Shown piece by piece: positions 8,911 to 17,351 of a stretch of DNA of 64,000 bases. The first letter of the stretch is position 1; each line of letters starts with the position of its first letter. This stretch comes from Bordetella genomosp. 10 (GTDB taxonomy: Bacteria; Pseudomonadota; Gammaproteobacteria; Burkholderiales; Burkholderiaceae_B), in contig NZ_NEVM01000002.1 of NCBI RefSeq assembly GCF_002261225.1, positions 620,001 to 684,000 on the forward strand. The letters run 5' to 3'. Both the position numbers and the translations under genes were made by a program. The notes beneath the pieces are model-generated. The model saw only the letters and a program-made list of their open reading frames with translations. It was not told the DNA's origin and made no database searches.

Positions 8911-10074
8911 ATGGATTTCCGTCTGAGCGACGACCAAGAGCAGATCAAGGCAGCCATCGAACGCTTGTGCGAGCCCTTCGACGACGACTACTGGTTCAAG
9001 AGGGACAAGGAAGGCGGCTTTCCCGTCGAATTCCACCAGGCACTGGCCCAGGCCGGCTGGCTGGGCATCGCCATGCCGCAGGAATACGGCGGCGCGGGGC
9101 TGGGCATCACCGAGGCGGCCTTGATGATGCACACCATCGCCGCGACCGGCGCCGGCCTGTCCGGCGCCTCGGCGGTGCACATGAACATCTTCGGCCTGCA
9201 CCCGGTGGTCGTCTTCGGGAACGAAGCGCAGAAGCAGCGGTGGCTGCCGCCGCTGATCGCGGGCAAGGACAAGGCCTGCTTCGGCGTCACCGAGCCGAAT
9301 ACCGGCCTGAACACCCTGAAGCTGAAGACCCGCGCCGTGCGCAACGGCGACCACTACGTCGTCACGGGGCAGAAGGTGTGGATCTCGACCGCGCAGGTGG
9401 CCAACAAGATCCTGCTGCTGGCGCGCACCAAGCCCGTCGAGGAATGCAAGGGCAGCGAAGGGCTGAGCCTGTTCTACACCGACCTGGACCGCAGCGCCGT
9501 CGAGGTCCACGAGATAGAGAAGATGGGCCGCAAGTGCGTGGATTCGAACCAGTTGTTCATCGACAACCTGCGCATTCCGGTCGAGGACCGCATCGGCGAG
9601 GAGGGCAAGGGCTTCAGCTATATCCTGCACGGCCTGAACCCGGAGCGCATTCTCATCGCCTCGGAGGCCGTCGGCCTGGGCCGGGCGGCCTTGCGCCGCG
9701 CCGCCAAGTACGCCAACGAGCGCGAGGTGTTCGACCGCCCGATCGGCAAGAACCAGGGGATCCAGCATCCGCTGGCGCGCTCGTGGATGGAGCTGGAAGC
9801 CGCGCACCTCATGGTGCAGAAGGCGGCCTGGCTGTACGACCAGAAGGAGCCTTGCGGCGCGGAGGCCAACAGCGCCAAGTTCCTGGGCGCGGAGGCCTGC
9901 TACACGGCGTGCGAGAACGCCATCTTCACGCATGGCGGCATGGGCTACGCGAAGGAATACCACGTCGAGCGCTATCTGCGCGAGGCGTGGATTCCGCGCC
10001 TGGCGCCGGTGAGCCCGCAGATGATCATGAGCTTCATTGCGGAAAAGGCGCTGGGCCTGCCGAAGTCGTACTAG
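8911..10074 (+). CDS. Acyl-CoA dehydrogenase
   Basis: FAD-dependent alpha,beta-desaturation of an acyl-CoA thioester, passing electrons to ETF. The 387 residues are a normal length. N-terminal, beta and C-terminal helical domains are present, with FGVTEPNTG near residue 128 and WIST near residue 156 as FAD-contact motifs. The C-terminal HGGMGYAKEYHVER carries the probable catalytic-base glutamate. ATG 8911 gives the family-typical beginning (MDFRLSDDQEQIK); the reading frame continues far upstream only as a shadow of the ThDP gene. Chain-length preference cannot be read. Separated from the ThDP gene by the tandem repeat, so it may be transcribed separately. Confidence 0.92.
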   Translation: MDFRLSDDQEQIKAAIERLCEPFDDDYWFKRDKEGGFPVEFHQALAQAGWLGIAMPQEYGGAGLGITEAALMMHTIAATGAGLSGASAVHMNIFGLHPVVVFGNEAQKQRWLPPLIAGKDKACFGVTEPNTGLNTLKLKTRAVRNGDHYVVTGQKVWISTAQVANKILLLARTKPVEECKGSEGLSLFYTDLDRSAVEVHEIEKMGRKCVDSNQLFIDNLRIPVEDRIGEEGKGFSYILHGLNPERILIASEAVGLGRAALRRAAKYANEREVFDRPIGKNQGIQHPLARSWMELEAAHLMVQKAAWLYDQKEPCGAEANSAKFLGAEACYTACENAIFTHGGMGYAKEYHVERYLREAWIPRLAPVSPQMIMSFIAEKALGLPKSY

Positions 10075-10113
10075 CTCCAGATCCGACCCCGGCCCCCGCG
10101 CCGCGGCAACGCC

Positions 10114-11007
10114 TCAGGCCGCTTCCAGGCGCAATTGCGCGAGGTCGGCGAGCAGCTTGGGGCCGGTCGGACGCCAGCCCAGCGCCGCCTGCGTCCTGGC
10201 GCTGGAGGCCGGCATGTCCAGGCCGGCGAACATCGCCATCCAGCCGAAATGCGCCTGCGCCGCCTCCGGCGCGATCGAGACGGTGGGCAGCTTCAGCACG
10301 CGCCCGATGACCTCGGCGATCTCGCGGAAGGACACGCCTTCCTCGGCGACGGCGTGATAGCGGGCGCCCGGCTGGCCCTTTTCGACCGCGAGCCGGTAGA
10401 GGCGCGCGACGTCCAGCACGTGCGCGGCGGGGTAGCGGTTCAGGCCCGCGCCGACGTACGCGGAGACGCCTTTTTCCCGGGCGATGCCCACGGCATAGGT
10501 GATCAGGCCCTGCTTGACCGGGTCGTGGACCTGGGGCAGGCGCATGACCGCGACGTTGACCCCGTCCGCGGCCAGCGCCGCGCCGGCCAGTTCCGACAGC
10601 CTGCGCGGGTTCGCATGCCCGGCATCGAAGACGTCTTCCGTCGCGGGCTGGCCGGGCGCGGGATTGCCCATGGCGGTGCCGGAGGTGATGACGAGGGGGC
10701 GGTCCGAGCCGCGCAGCGCGCTGCCCAGGGCCTCGATGGCGCGCTGGTCTTTTTCGCAATTGGCCACGAAGTTCGAGAAATCGTGGTCGAAGGCGCAGTG
10801 GATGACGCCGTCGGCCCCGGCGGCGCCGGCGCGCAGGCTGTCCAGGTCCTCGAGGTCGCCGCGATGCGCCTGGGCCCCCGCGGCGGCGAGCGCCCGGGCG
10901 CCGGCATCGGATCGCGTCAGCCCCAGCACGTCGTGGCCGTTGCCGATGAGTTCCTTGACGACGGCCGAGCCGATGAAGCCGGTGGCGCCGGTAACGAAGA
11001 CACGCAT
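10114..11007 (-). CDS. Atypical/extended SDR, NAD(P)-dependent epimerase-like
   Basis: A 297-residue Rossmann protein. The nucleotide-binding motif GATGFIGSAV is at residues 7-16, and an acidic/polar stretch, HRGDLEDLDSL, follows the third strand as in extended SDRs. VITSGTAMG occupies the position of the catalytic serine strand. The usual YxxxK is not clear, which places it with atypical NAD(P)-binding reductases. These act on sugars, flavonoids or quinone-like carbonyls, so the substrate is open. Convergent with the acyl-CoA dehydrogenase gene, 39 bp apart. The upstream side faces the MgtC-like gene. Confidence 0.85.
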   Translation of the reverse strand: MRVFVTGATGFIGSAVVKELIGNGHDVLGLTRSDAGARALAAAGAQAHRGDLEDLDSLRAGAAGADGVIHCAFDHDFSNFVANCEKDQRAIEALGSALRGSDRPLVITSGTAMGNPAPGQPATEDVFDAGHANPRRLSELAGAALAADGVNVAVMRLPQVHDPVKQGLITYAVGIAREKGVSAYVGAGLNRYPAAHVLDVARLYRLAVEKGQPGARYHAVAEEGVSFREIAEVIGRVLKLPTVSIAPEAAQAHFGWMAMFAGLDMPASSARTQAALGWRPTGPKLLADLAQLRLEAA

Positions 11008-11230
11008 GGTCGTTCTCCTGGTTCGATGCGGACGGCGTTACTGTCGGCCCAAATGTGCGCCGGAAAAAGTAGTGACGTTATAGGGGTATAAACGCTAACA
11101 GGATGAGCGCGGCGGCCCTTGCCCGCGCCGTCCTGCCACGGCGCCGCCGCAGGGAATGGCGATTGCTGGGGATCCGCGCCCCGGGCGCCGGCGTCCGGGG
11201 TCCCTCAGCCCATCCGCGGACGGTGCCTCC

Positions 11231-11944
11231 ATGAACATGCCTCTTACGCCCACCTGGCCCGACATCGCCCTGCGCCTGCTGCTGACCATGCTGGCGGGCG
11301 CGGTGATCGGCTTCAATCGCGAGGCGCGCGGCCACGCCGCCGGCCTGCGCACCACCATGCTCGTCTGCCTGACCGCCGCCGTGGCCATGCTGCAGGCCAA
11401 TATATTGCTGCCCTTGTCCGGCAAGACGCCGTCCTCCTTCGCCGTCATGGACCTGATGCGCCTGCCGCTGGGCATCCTCACCGGTGTCGGCTTCATCGGC
11501 GGCGGCGCGATCCTGAGGAAAGGCGACCTGGTGACCGGCGTCACCACGGCCGCCACGCTGTGGGTGGTCACCGTCATCGGCCTGTGCTTCGGCGGCGGCC
11601 AGTGGCTCCTGGGCATATGCGCGACGGTGCTGGCGGTGCTGACCCTGTGGATGCTGAAGCGCGTCGACCTGTCCATCCCGCACGAGCGCTGGGCGCGCGT
11701 GACGCTCGTCGCCAGAGGCGAAGACGATGTCCTGCAGCGTTTCCCGCGGCTGGTGCGGCAACGAGACGGCCAAGCCCATTTCGACCGCCAGCAACGCATC
11801 GCCGGCGCCGCCGACGTCGAATACGACTTCCGCATCTGCTGGCGCCAGCGGCAGCGGCAGGACATGTCCATCGAATGGCTGAAACTGCTCCGCTCGCACT
11901 ACGACGTCAAGACCTTCGACCTGACCAGCGAGGAAGTGCGCTAG
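11231..11944 (+). CDS. MgtC/SapB family membrane protein
   Basis: A 237-residue protein of the MgtC/SapB family, linked in other bacteria to growth at low magnesium, acid stress or intracellular survival. The signature region FNREARGHAAGLRTTMLV (near residue 27) and GVGFIGGGAILRKGD (near residue 85) are clear. About four membrane helices occupy the first 140 residues, followed by a soluble C-terminal domain of about 90 residues. ATG 11231 is chosen because it starts just before the first helix; an upstream in-frame start at 11156 adds a low-complexity leader. No mgtA/mgtB partner is nearby. Confidence 0.88.
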   Translation: MNMPLTPTWPDIALRLLLTMLAGAVIGFNREARGHAAGLRTTMLVCLTAAVAMLQANILLPLSGKTPSSFAVMDLMRLPLGILTGVGFIGGGAILRKGDLVTGVTTAATLWVVTVIGLCFGGGQWLLGICATVLAVLTLWMLKRVDLSIPHERWARVTLVARGEDDVLQRFPRLVRQRDGQAHFDRQQRIAGAADVEYDFRICWRQRQRQDMSIEWLKLLRSHYDVKTFDLTSEEVR

Positions 11945-11978
11945 GCAGGGCGCCGGATGCAACGCGTCACGGCGACCT

Positions 11979-12006
11979 CCGCGGCGCCAGGCCGGCCGCG
12001 CCGCGG
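11979..12006. terminator. Hairpin between convergent mgtC-like and TonB-receptor genes
   Basis: A perfect 9-bp stem, ccgcggcgc / gcgccgcgg, with a 10-base loop lies in the 68-bp gap between convergent stop codons. No T-run, so it may work as a bidirectional or Rho-assisted terminator. Confidence 0.55.
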
Positions 12007-12012
12007 TCCGCG

Positions 12013-14475
12013 TCAGAAACCGAACTGGGCCGACAGCATGACCGTGCGCGGCGCGCCCCGCACCAGGCCGTAGGTGGCCGACGTCCCGGCCCAGTAGTTC
12101 CGGTTGGTGACGTTCAGGACGTTCGCGCGCAGGATGACGGGCTTGCCGTTGCTGCGCGTGAACGTATAGCGCGCGCCGACATCGAAGCGCGTCCAGTCCG
12201 GCAGCTTCTGCGTGTTCGTATTGTCGGCGTATTGCGAGGAGGTATAGATCGCGCGCGCCGACAGCGCCAGGCCCGGGATGAAGGGCAAGTCCCATTCCCC
12301 GCCGAGATTGAGCTGCACGTCCGGCACGCCCATCGCCTTCTTGCCCTGCGTGGCGTCGGACGCGGTGCGGGTGAGCTTGGCGTCCATCAGCGTCAGGCCG
12401 CCCAATACCCGCACGCCGGACGCGATTTCGCCGAAGGTATTGAACTCCAGGCCGCGGTTGCGCTGCCGGCCATCGACGCTATAGACGAGGGTGGACGGGT
12501 CGGTAATGGCGCTGGGCTGGGTGATCTGGAAGGCGCTGACGGTAGCGGTGAACTTGCCGAAGTCGACCTTCACGCCCGCCTCGTATTGCCTGGACTTGTA
12601 GGGCGGGAAGACCGCGCCGGCATTGGCCGCGGTCCCGGGCGCGGTCGATCCGGCCTGCAGGCCCTGTATGTAGTTCGCGTACAGGGAAACGTTGTCGATG
12701 GGCTTGACCACCAGGCCGAAGGCCGGCGAATACGCGTCCTGGTCGTACTTCGCGGTGACCGCCTGCGTCGCGCGGTCGTACGAGCGCGTCGCGATCCATT
12801 GCTTGCGCACGCCCACCGTCAACTGGATCCGCTCGTCCAGCACGGACAGGGTGTCCGCCGCCGCCACGCCGGACAGCGTGGTGCGGGACACGCGCGGCCG
12901 CTGGCTGGAAAGGCCGGGAAAGGCGGGTTCGCCGCCCCAATCGGGATCGTAGAGATCGGTGGCGATGGAGGACGAGGCGAGGAACAGCGAGCTGTAGGCC
13001 TGCTGGCGCAGGGTGGACGCGCTCACGGTGTAGTCGTGGTGGACGAAGCCCGTGTCCAGGCTGCCGCGCACGCCGGCCTGCGCGGTGCGGGTCTTGAACT
13101 TGCCGGGGAATTGATAAGGGGTATTGGTCATCGCGCCGTCGGACGAGGTGATGGTGGGCTGCGTCGCCAGCGTCGAGGACCGGTTTTCGCGCGAACCCGC
13201 GGCGGCGAAGACCGTCAGGTCGGGCGTGACGTCGTATTCGGCGCGCAGGGCGCCGAAGGTGTCTTCGCTGCGCCAGGCGCTCCACGGGGCCGCGATATTG
13301 CTCGACCCCTTGGGCGCGGACGGCACTTTCACGCCGGCGGCGAGGTAGACGGGTTGCGTGGGGGCGTCGGCATGCTCGCGCTGGTAGCCGAGGTCGGCCG
13401 AGACGCGCAGGCGATCGCCCCGGTAGTCCAGGCCCAGGACGGCGTCGCCCAGGCTCTGGTGCTGGTGGTCGATGGCCGTATCGCCGCCGCGCATGGTGCC
13501 GTTGAAGCGCAGGCCCCAGCGATTGTCGTCGCCGAAGCGGCGCCCGAGATCGACGTGGGTGCCGAACTGGGTGTTCGAGGCATAGCTGGCCGTCACGGAG
13601 GCGATGGGCTCGTCGGTCGCGCGCTTGGGCGAGATATTGATGGCGCCGCCGATGGCGCCGGTGGGCGGTATGCCGTTGAGCAGGGCGGACGGCCCTTTCA
13701 GGATCTCCACGCGTTCGGCGAAATCCGGATTCACCAGTTGGTAGGGCAGCACGCCGTACAGGCCGTCCAGTGAGACGTCGCTGGAGGAGACGGGGAAGCC
13801 GCGGATATAGAAAAGATCGGTATAGCTGCCCTGGGGCCATGTGCTGCGCACCGACGGATCGTTGTTCAGCACGTCCGCCAGGCTGGTGGCCTGCTGGTTG
13901 GCGATCGTCTGCGCGGTGTAGCTGGTCACGTTGAAGGGCGTGTCCATGATGCCCTTGTCGCCGAGCATGCCTATGCGCGCGCCGCGCGCCACCTGGCCCC
14001 CGGCATACGGAGCGGTGGTCGCCGGGACGGCGGCGCCGCTGACCGAGACGGTGGGCAGCGTGGTGTCGGCCGCCGCCGGCGCGCGCCGCAGCGAGTAACT
14101 GCCGTCGGCCTGGCGCACGGGCTCCAGCCCCGTCCCGCCCAGCAGCGCGCGAAAGGCCTGCTCCACGGTCTGGGCGCCGTGCACGCCGGGGCTGGTCTTG
14201 CCGGCCGCCATGTCGGCGGGCACGCTGAGCAGGATGTTGGCCTGGTCGGCAAAGCGGCTCAAGGCGCCGGCCAAGGGACCGGCCGGGACATCGAAGAAGG
14301 GGGCGGCCGCGGCAGGCGCGGCGGTTTCCGCGTGGGCGGCGAGGGGGGCGGCTGCCAGGCCGGCCATCACGGCCATGCCGAGCACGGCATGCGGCAGCGC
14401 GCGGGTCAAGGCGTGGGAGCGGGGAAACGTGAAGGCGGGCATTGCCGGATAGGCACGGCGTGGCGGGCGACGCAT
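12013..14475 (-). CDS. TonB-dependent siderophore receptor with STN signalling domain
   Basis: Outer-membrane receptor for a ferric siderophore, 820 residues. A signal peptide ends near AAHAETAAP (about residue 50). An STN domain (about 60-110; FDVPAGPLAGALSRFADQAN) is the periplasmic part that signals to an anti-sigma factor. A plug domain follows (about 150-270, including TSLADVLNNDPSV and YIRGFPVSSSDVSLDG), then the beta-barrel, ending in the outer-membrane C-terminal phenylalanine (SAQFGF). Start 14475 has an aaggaa ribosome site. The fecI- and fecR-type genes lie immediately upstream on the same strand, so this is a cell-surface signalling unit. Similarity to hydroxamate receptors (FoxA/FhuA type) is likely, but the ligand is unproven. 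Confidence 0.93.
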   Translation of the reverse strand: MRRPPRRAYPAMPAFTFPRSHALTRALPHAVLGMAVMAGLAAAPLAAHAETAAPAAAAPFFDVPAGPLAGALSRFADQANILLSVPADMAAGKTSPGVHGAQTVEQAFRALLGGTGLEPVRQADGSYSLRRAPAAADTTLPTVSVSGAAVPATTAPYAGGQVARGARIGMLGDKGIMDTPFNVTSYTAQTIANQQATSLADVLNNDPSVRSTWPQGSYTDLFYIRGFPVSSSDVSLDGLYGVLPYQLVNPDFAERVEILKGPSALLNGIPPTGAIGGAINISPKRATDEPIASVTASYASNTQFGTHVDLGRRFGDDNRWGLRFNGTMRGGDTAIDHQHQSLGDAVLGLDYRGDRLRVSADLGYQREHADAPTQPVYLAAGVKVPSAPKGSSNIAAPWSAWRSEDTFGALRAEYDVTPDLTVFAAAGSRENRSSTLATQPTITSSDGAMTNTPYQFPGKFKTRTAQAGVRGSLDTGFVHHDYTVSASTLRQQAYSSLFLASSSIATDLYDPDWGGEPAFPGLSSQRPRVSRTTLSGVAAADTLSVLDERIQLTVGVRKQWIATRSYDRATQAVTAKYDQDAYSPAFGLVVKPIDNVSLYANYIQGLQAGSTAPGTAANAGAVFPPYKSRQYEAGVKVDFGKFTATVSAFQITQPSAITDPSTLVYSVDGRQRNRGLEFNTFGEIASGVRVLGGLTLMDAKLTRTASDATQGKKAMGVPDVQLNLGGEWDLPFIPGLALSARAIYTSSQYADNTNTQKLPDWTRFDVGARYTFTRSNGKPVILRANVLNVTNRNYWAGTSATYGLVRGAPRTVMLSAQFGF

Positions 14476-14638
14476 GGAACGGCTTTCCTTGGAAGGGAGG
14501 GAGGCAAGGAGAGGTCCACCGCATGCGCAGGGGCGGCGCCGGCCGGCACACCGTGGTCGGCGTGGCCGAACGGCGCGTCTTCGGTCCGCGGCGTCCTCTT
14601 TCCCTGTTAATCGGACGAGGCGCGGAAAAGCGAACCGG

Positions 14639-15649
14639 TTACCTGGGTTCGAGCGTCACCCACCAGGGCAGCGTCCGTTCGACGCGCACCGGCAGGTCCC
14701 GCTCGATCATGGCCAGGGTGCGATCGACGTCGGCGGCCGGATAGCGGCCGACCACGCGGAGTTCCGCGATACGCGGGTCGACGCCGATGTGGCCCGCGTG
14801 ATAACGCCCCAGCTCGGCGACGAGTTCGGCAAGGGGCAGGTTCTCCGCCAGGACCACCCCGCGCGACCAGGCCTCGCGCGCCGGATCGGCCGCGGCCGCC
14901 GACGCGATGCCGCCGGCGTCGAAACGCCTTTGTTCCCCGGCCGCGACCAGCGCGTCGTGGCCGGCCAGGTCGCGGATGCGGACCTGGCCTTCATAGACGG
15001 CCAGCAAGGCGTCGTCGTCGGCCTGCCGCACCGTGAAGCGGGTGCCCAGGGCCTGCAGCCGCCCGAACCGGGTATCGACGAAGAAGGGGCGATGTTGCGC
15101 ATCCTTGGCGGTGTCGATAAGGATTTCGCCCATGGCCAGCGTCAGCAGCCGGCGCTCGCCGTCGAAGTCGACGTCGATGGCGCTGCGGGTGTTGAGCCAG
15201 ACGCGGGTGCCGTCGGCCAGCACGATCTCGCGCTGTTCCCCGATGCCGGTGGCGTAGTCGGCGCGCCAGGCCGTGACGATGGCGGGCAGGGGAGTGAGCC
15301 GCCAAGCCAGCAAGCCGAGAACGCCCAGGCCGCCCAGCGCAAGGACGCGGCGGGCCGCTTCCCGGCGGGACGTCGAGGGGCGGGAGGCCACCCGCGCCGC
15401 TTTTTCGGCGGCATCGCGCTCGCCGTCGGCGCGCAAGGGCGCGAAGCGCCGGCTGACCGCCTCGACATGCGACCAGGCCTGGCGGTGTTCCGGCCGCTCG
15501 TCCAGCCAGCGCTGCCAGGCGTCGCGCTGCCGCGGACCGGCGTCGGCGTCCTGCAAGGCCGCATACCATTCGGCCGCCGCCTTCAGGCTTTCATAGTCCG
15601 CCTGCACCGTGGGACCTTCGGCCAGCGCCGGCCGGGGCGTCGTCGCCAT
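14639..15649 (-). CDS. FecR-like anti-sigma factor / sigma regulator
   Basis: A 336-residue inner-membrane signal transducer. The N-terminal cytoplasmic part (DUF4880-like, WQRWLDERPEHRQAW near residues 45-59) binds the sigma factor. One membrane helix spans about 101-117. The periplasmic FecR domain follows (GEQREIVLADGTRVWLNTRS near 136-155) and a C-terminal STN-contacting region. The true ATG at 15649 lies two bases after the sigma gene's stop, so the two are coupled; the frame open further upstream is the sigma gene's shadow. It should relay receptor occupancy to the sigma factor. Confidence 0.9.
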   Translation of the reverse strand: MATTPRPALAEGPTVQADYESLKAAAEWYAALQDADAGPRQRDAWQRWLDERPEHRQAWSHVEAVSRRFAPLRADGERDAAEKAARVASRPSTSRREAARRVLALGGLGVLGLLAWRLTPLPAIVTAWRADYATGIGEQREIVLADGTRVWLNTRSAIDVDFDGERRLLTLAMGEILIDTAKDAQHRPFFVDTRFGRLQALGTRFTVRQADDDALLAVYEGQVRIRDLAGHDALVAAGEQRRFDAGGIASAAAADPAREAWSRGVVLAENLPLAELVAELGRYHAGHIGVDPRIAELRVVGRYPAADVDRTLAMIERDLPVRVERTLPWWVTLEPR

Positions 15650-15651
15650 GG

Positions 15652-16176
15652 CTAGCCCAGGCCGGCATCGATCGACGCCAGATGCAGCATGGCCTGGGCC
15701 AGGTACTTCTGCACCATGCGCGGCGACACGCCCATGTGGCTGGCGATCTCGCGGGTGGACAGCCCGTGTATCTGGGCCTGGATGAAGGCGGCGCGCACCT
15801 TTTCCGGCAGGCGGCCCAGCAACTCGCCGACCTCCATCAAGGTCTCGATGACCAGCGCGCGGTGCTCCGGCGAGGGCGTATGGGAAGCGGGCTGGGCCGC
15901 CAGGCTTTCCAGCCAGGCGTGCTCCACTTCCCGGCGGCGCCAGAGATCCGTGCACAGCCCTTGGGCCATGGTGCGCAGATAGGCGCGCGCGGCGCCGGCG
16001 CTGGCAAAGCCGTCCGGCGCCGGCCTGACGATCAGGCGCAGAAAGGCGTCGTGCGCCAGGTCGGCGGCATCGGCGGCGTTGCCCAGCCGGCGGCGCAGCC
16101 ACCCCAGCAGCCAGCCGTGGTGATCGCTGTAGAGGGCGCGCAGGTCTTGCTGCGCGGGAGGAACGGCGGCGGACAT
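15652..16176 (-). CDS. ECF RNA polymerase sigma factor, FecI-like
   Basis: A 174-residue two-domain sigma-70 factor of the iron-transport ECF group. Region 2 (about 10-80) contains NAADAADLAHDAFLRL, the -10 recognition helix. Region 4 (about 110-165) contains LPEKVRAAFIQAQIHGLSTREIASHMGVS, the -35 helix-turn-helix. It is the first gene of the sigma / anti-sigma / receptor series and has a Fur-box-like site about 40 bp upstream, so it should be transcribed under iron limitation and then direct the receptor gene. No C-terminal extension. Confidence 0.92.
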   Translation of the reverse strand: MSAAVPPAQQDLRALYSDHHGWLLGWLRRRLGNAADAADLAHDAFLRLIVRPAPDGFASAGAARAYLRTMAQGLCTDLWRRREVEHAWLESLAAQPASHTPSPEHRALVIETLMEVGELLGRLPEKVRAAFIQAQIHGLSTREIASHMGVSPRMVQKYLAQAMLHLASIDAGLG

Positions 16177-16217
16177 CGGACGGATCCGGGCGCGGCGGAC
16201 GCGCCCAATTCAGAATA

Positions 16218-16236
16218 GATAGGAATGGTTATCGTT
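16218..16236 (-). promoter_or_regulatory. Fur-box-like site upstream of the ECF sigma gene
   Basis: On the minus strand the core reads aacgataaccatt, which matches 11 of 13 positions of the Fur inverted repeat aatgataatcatt, followed by a cctatc resembling the third hexamer. It lies 42-60 bp before the sigma-factor start codon, where a Fur-repressed promoter would be. Confidence 0.72.
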
Positions 16237-16270
16237 TATAGCTGAAGTCCTCCGTGTCGCGCAATGCCGG

Positions 16271-16345
16271 CCATCCATTTTCGGTCCATCCTTTTTCGGG
16301 CCGTGCATCTTCCGGCCATGCATCTTCGGGCCGTCAAGCCTCGGG
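16271..16345. repeat. 15-bp degenerate tandem array at the end of pdxI
   Basis: Five units in perfect 15-base register, such as ccatccattttcggt, ccatcctttttcggg, ccgtgcatcttccgg and ccatgcatcttcggg, with a more diverged fifth copy across the pdxI-like stop codon (16334-16336). In one + strand frame it would encode a five-residue repeat, but that frame lacks other coding signs. Confidence 0.88.
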
Positions 16346-17227
16346 CCGGTCATCCCCGGCTTCCTGCGCGATCCCCTCCAGCTCCGCCATCGCGTCGTCC
16401 GGCAGGTCGATGTCGCCGCTGGCCAGGTTCTCCCGCAGGTGCGCGACGGACGAGGTGCCGGGAATCAGCAGGATGTTGGGTGAGCGCCGCAGCAGCCACG
16501 CCAACGCGATCTGCATGGGCGTGGCGTCCAGCCGCGTGGCCACGCGGGACAGGATGCCTGACTGCAGCGGGCTGAAGCCGCCGAGCGGGAAGAAGGGCAC
16601 GTAGGCCACGCCGTCGCGCGCCAGCGCGTCGATCAGGGCGTCGTCGCCGCGATGCGCCAGGTTGTATTGGTTCTGCACGCAGACGATTTCGCAGATGCCG
16701 CGTCCTTGCTCGATCTGGCGCGCGGTGGCGTTGCTCAGGCCGATGTGGCGGACCAGGCCTTTCTGCTGCAATTCGGCCAGGACCGACAGCGGCGCCTCGA
16801 TCGAGCCTTCGGCCGGCCCGTGCACATCGAACATCAGGCGCAGGTTGACCACCTCCAGCGCGTCCACGCCCAGGTTGCGCAGGTTGTCGTGGACCGCGGC
16901 GGTCAGCGCCTCGGCCGAGAAGGCCGGCTGCCATGACGCGTCGTCGCCGCGGCGCGCGCCGATCTTGGTGACGATGCGCAGGTGGCCGGGGTAGGGCGCC
17001 AGGGCCTCGCGGATCAACTGGTTGGTGATGTGCGGACCGTAGAAATCGCTGGTGTCGATGTGGTCGACGCCGGCCTCGACGGCCGCGCGCAGCACCGCCA
17101 GGGCGGCTTGTTTGTCCTTGGGCGGACCGAAGACGCCGGGGCCGGCCAGTTGCATCGCGCCGTAGCCGAGGCGGTTCACGTCGCGGCCGGCCAGCGGGAA
17201 ACGGCGGGGATATTCGTTTCGGGACAT
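16334..17227 (-). CDS. pdxI: Aldo-keto reductase, PdxI (YdbC)-like pyridoxal reductase
   Basis: A 297-residue AKR closely resembling E. coli YdbC/PdxI, which reduces pyridoxal to pyridoxine with NADPH. The start MSRNEYPRRF leads into RLGYGAMQLAGPGVFGPP. The tetrad residues are Asp58, Tyr63 (HIDTSDFYGP) and Lys88 (VTKIG). The usual catalytic histidine position reads VVNLRLM, as in YdbC, rather than an IHRP-type motif. NADP contacts IPGTSSVAHLRENLASG are near the C-terminus. ATG 17227 has an ideal aaggag site; upstream in-frame sequence is shadow. Divergent from a LysR gene. It joins pdxY and yggS, about 15 kb away, as a third B6-salvage gene in this window. Confidence 0.88.
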   Translation of the reverse strand: MSRNEYPRRFPLAGRDVNRLGYGAMQLAGPGVFGPPKDKQAALAVLRAAVEAGVDHIDTSDFYGPHITNQLIREALAPYPGHLRIVTKIGARRGDDASWQPAFSAEALTAAVHDNLRNLGVDALEVVNLRLMFDVHGPAEGSIEAPLSVLAELQQKGLVRHIGLSNATARQIEQGRGICEIVCVQNQYNLAHRGDDALIDALARDGVAYVPFFPLGGFSPLQSGILSRVATRLDATPMQIALAWLLRRSPNILLIPGTSSVAHLRENLASGDIDLPDDAMAELEGIAQEAGDDRPEA

Positions 17228-17314
17228 AGGGAAGCTCCTTGAGGATGAACCCGGGACGCCGGAAAGACGCCACGTCTGCGGACAAGATAAACAGTCTGGC
17301 GGCCGTTGATAATC

Positions 17315-17340
17315 CCGTACAATTCGTATGGGCTGTACGG
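17315..17340. promoter_or_regulatory. Inverted repeat in the pdxI / lysR divergent promoter
   Basis: Arms ccgtac (17315-17320) and gtacgg (17335-17340) flank a 14-base spacer in the 124-bp divergent gap. This is a plausible LysR recognition site. It overlaps the alternative ATG at 17328 of the LysR gene, which favours the later GTG start. Confidence 0.5.
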
Positions 17341-17351
17341 AAAATAGAACA

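Noticed and set aside
11119..13773. An 884-codon + strand open frame across the mgtC and TonB-receptor region
   Set aside because: It is antisense to the receptor and out of frame with mgtC. The translation is Arg/Gly/Ala-rich without domains, as GC-rich shadow frames are.
16264..16575. A + strand ORF with five-residue repeats over the 15-bp array
   Set aside because: The repeats come from the DNA array itself. The rest is antisense to pdxI with no domain or ribosome site.
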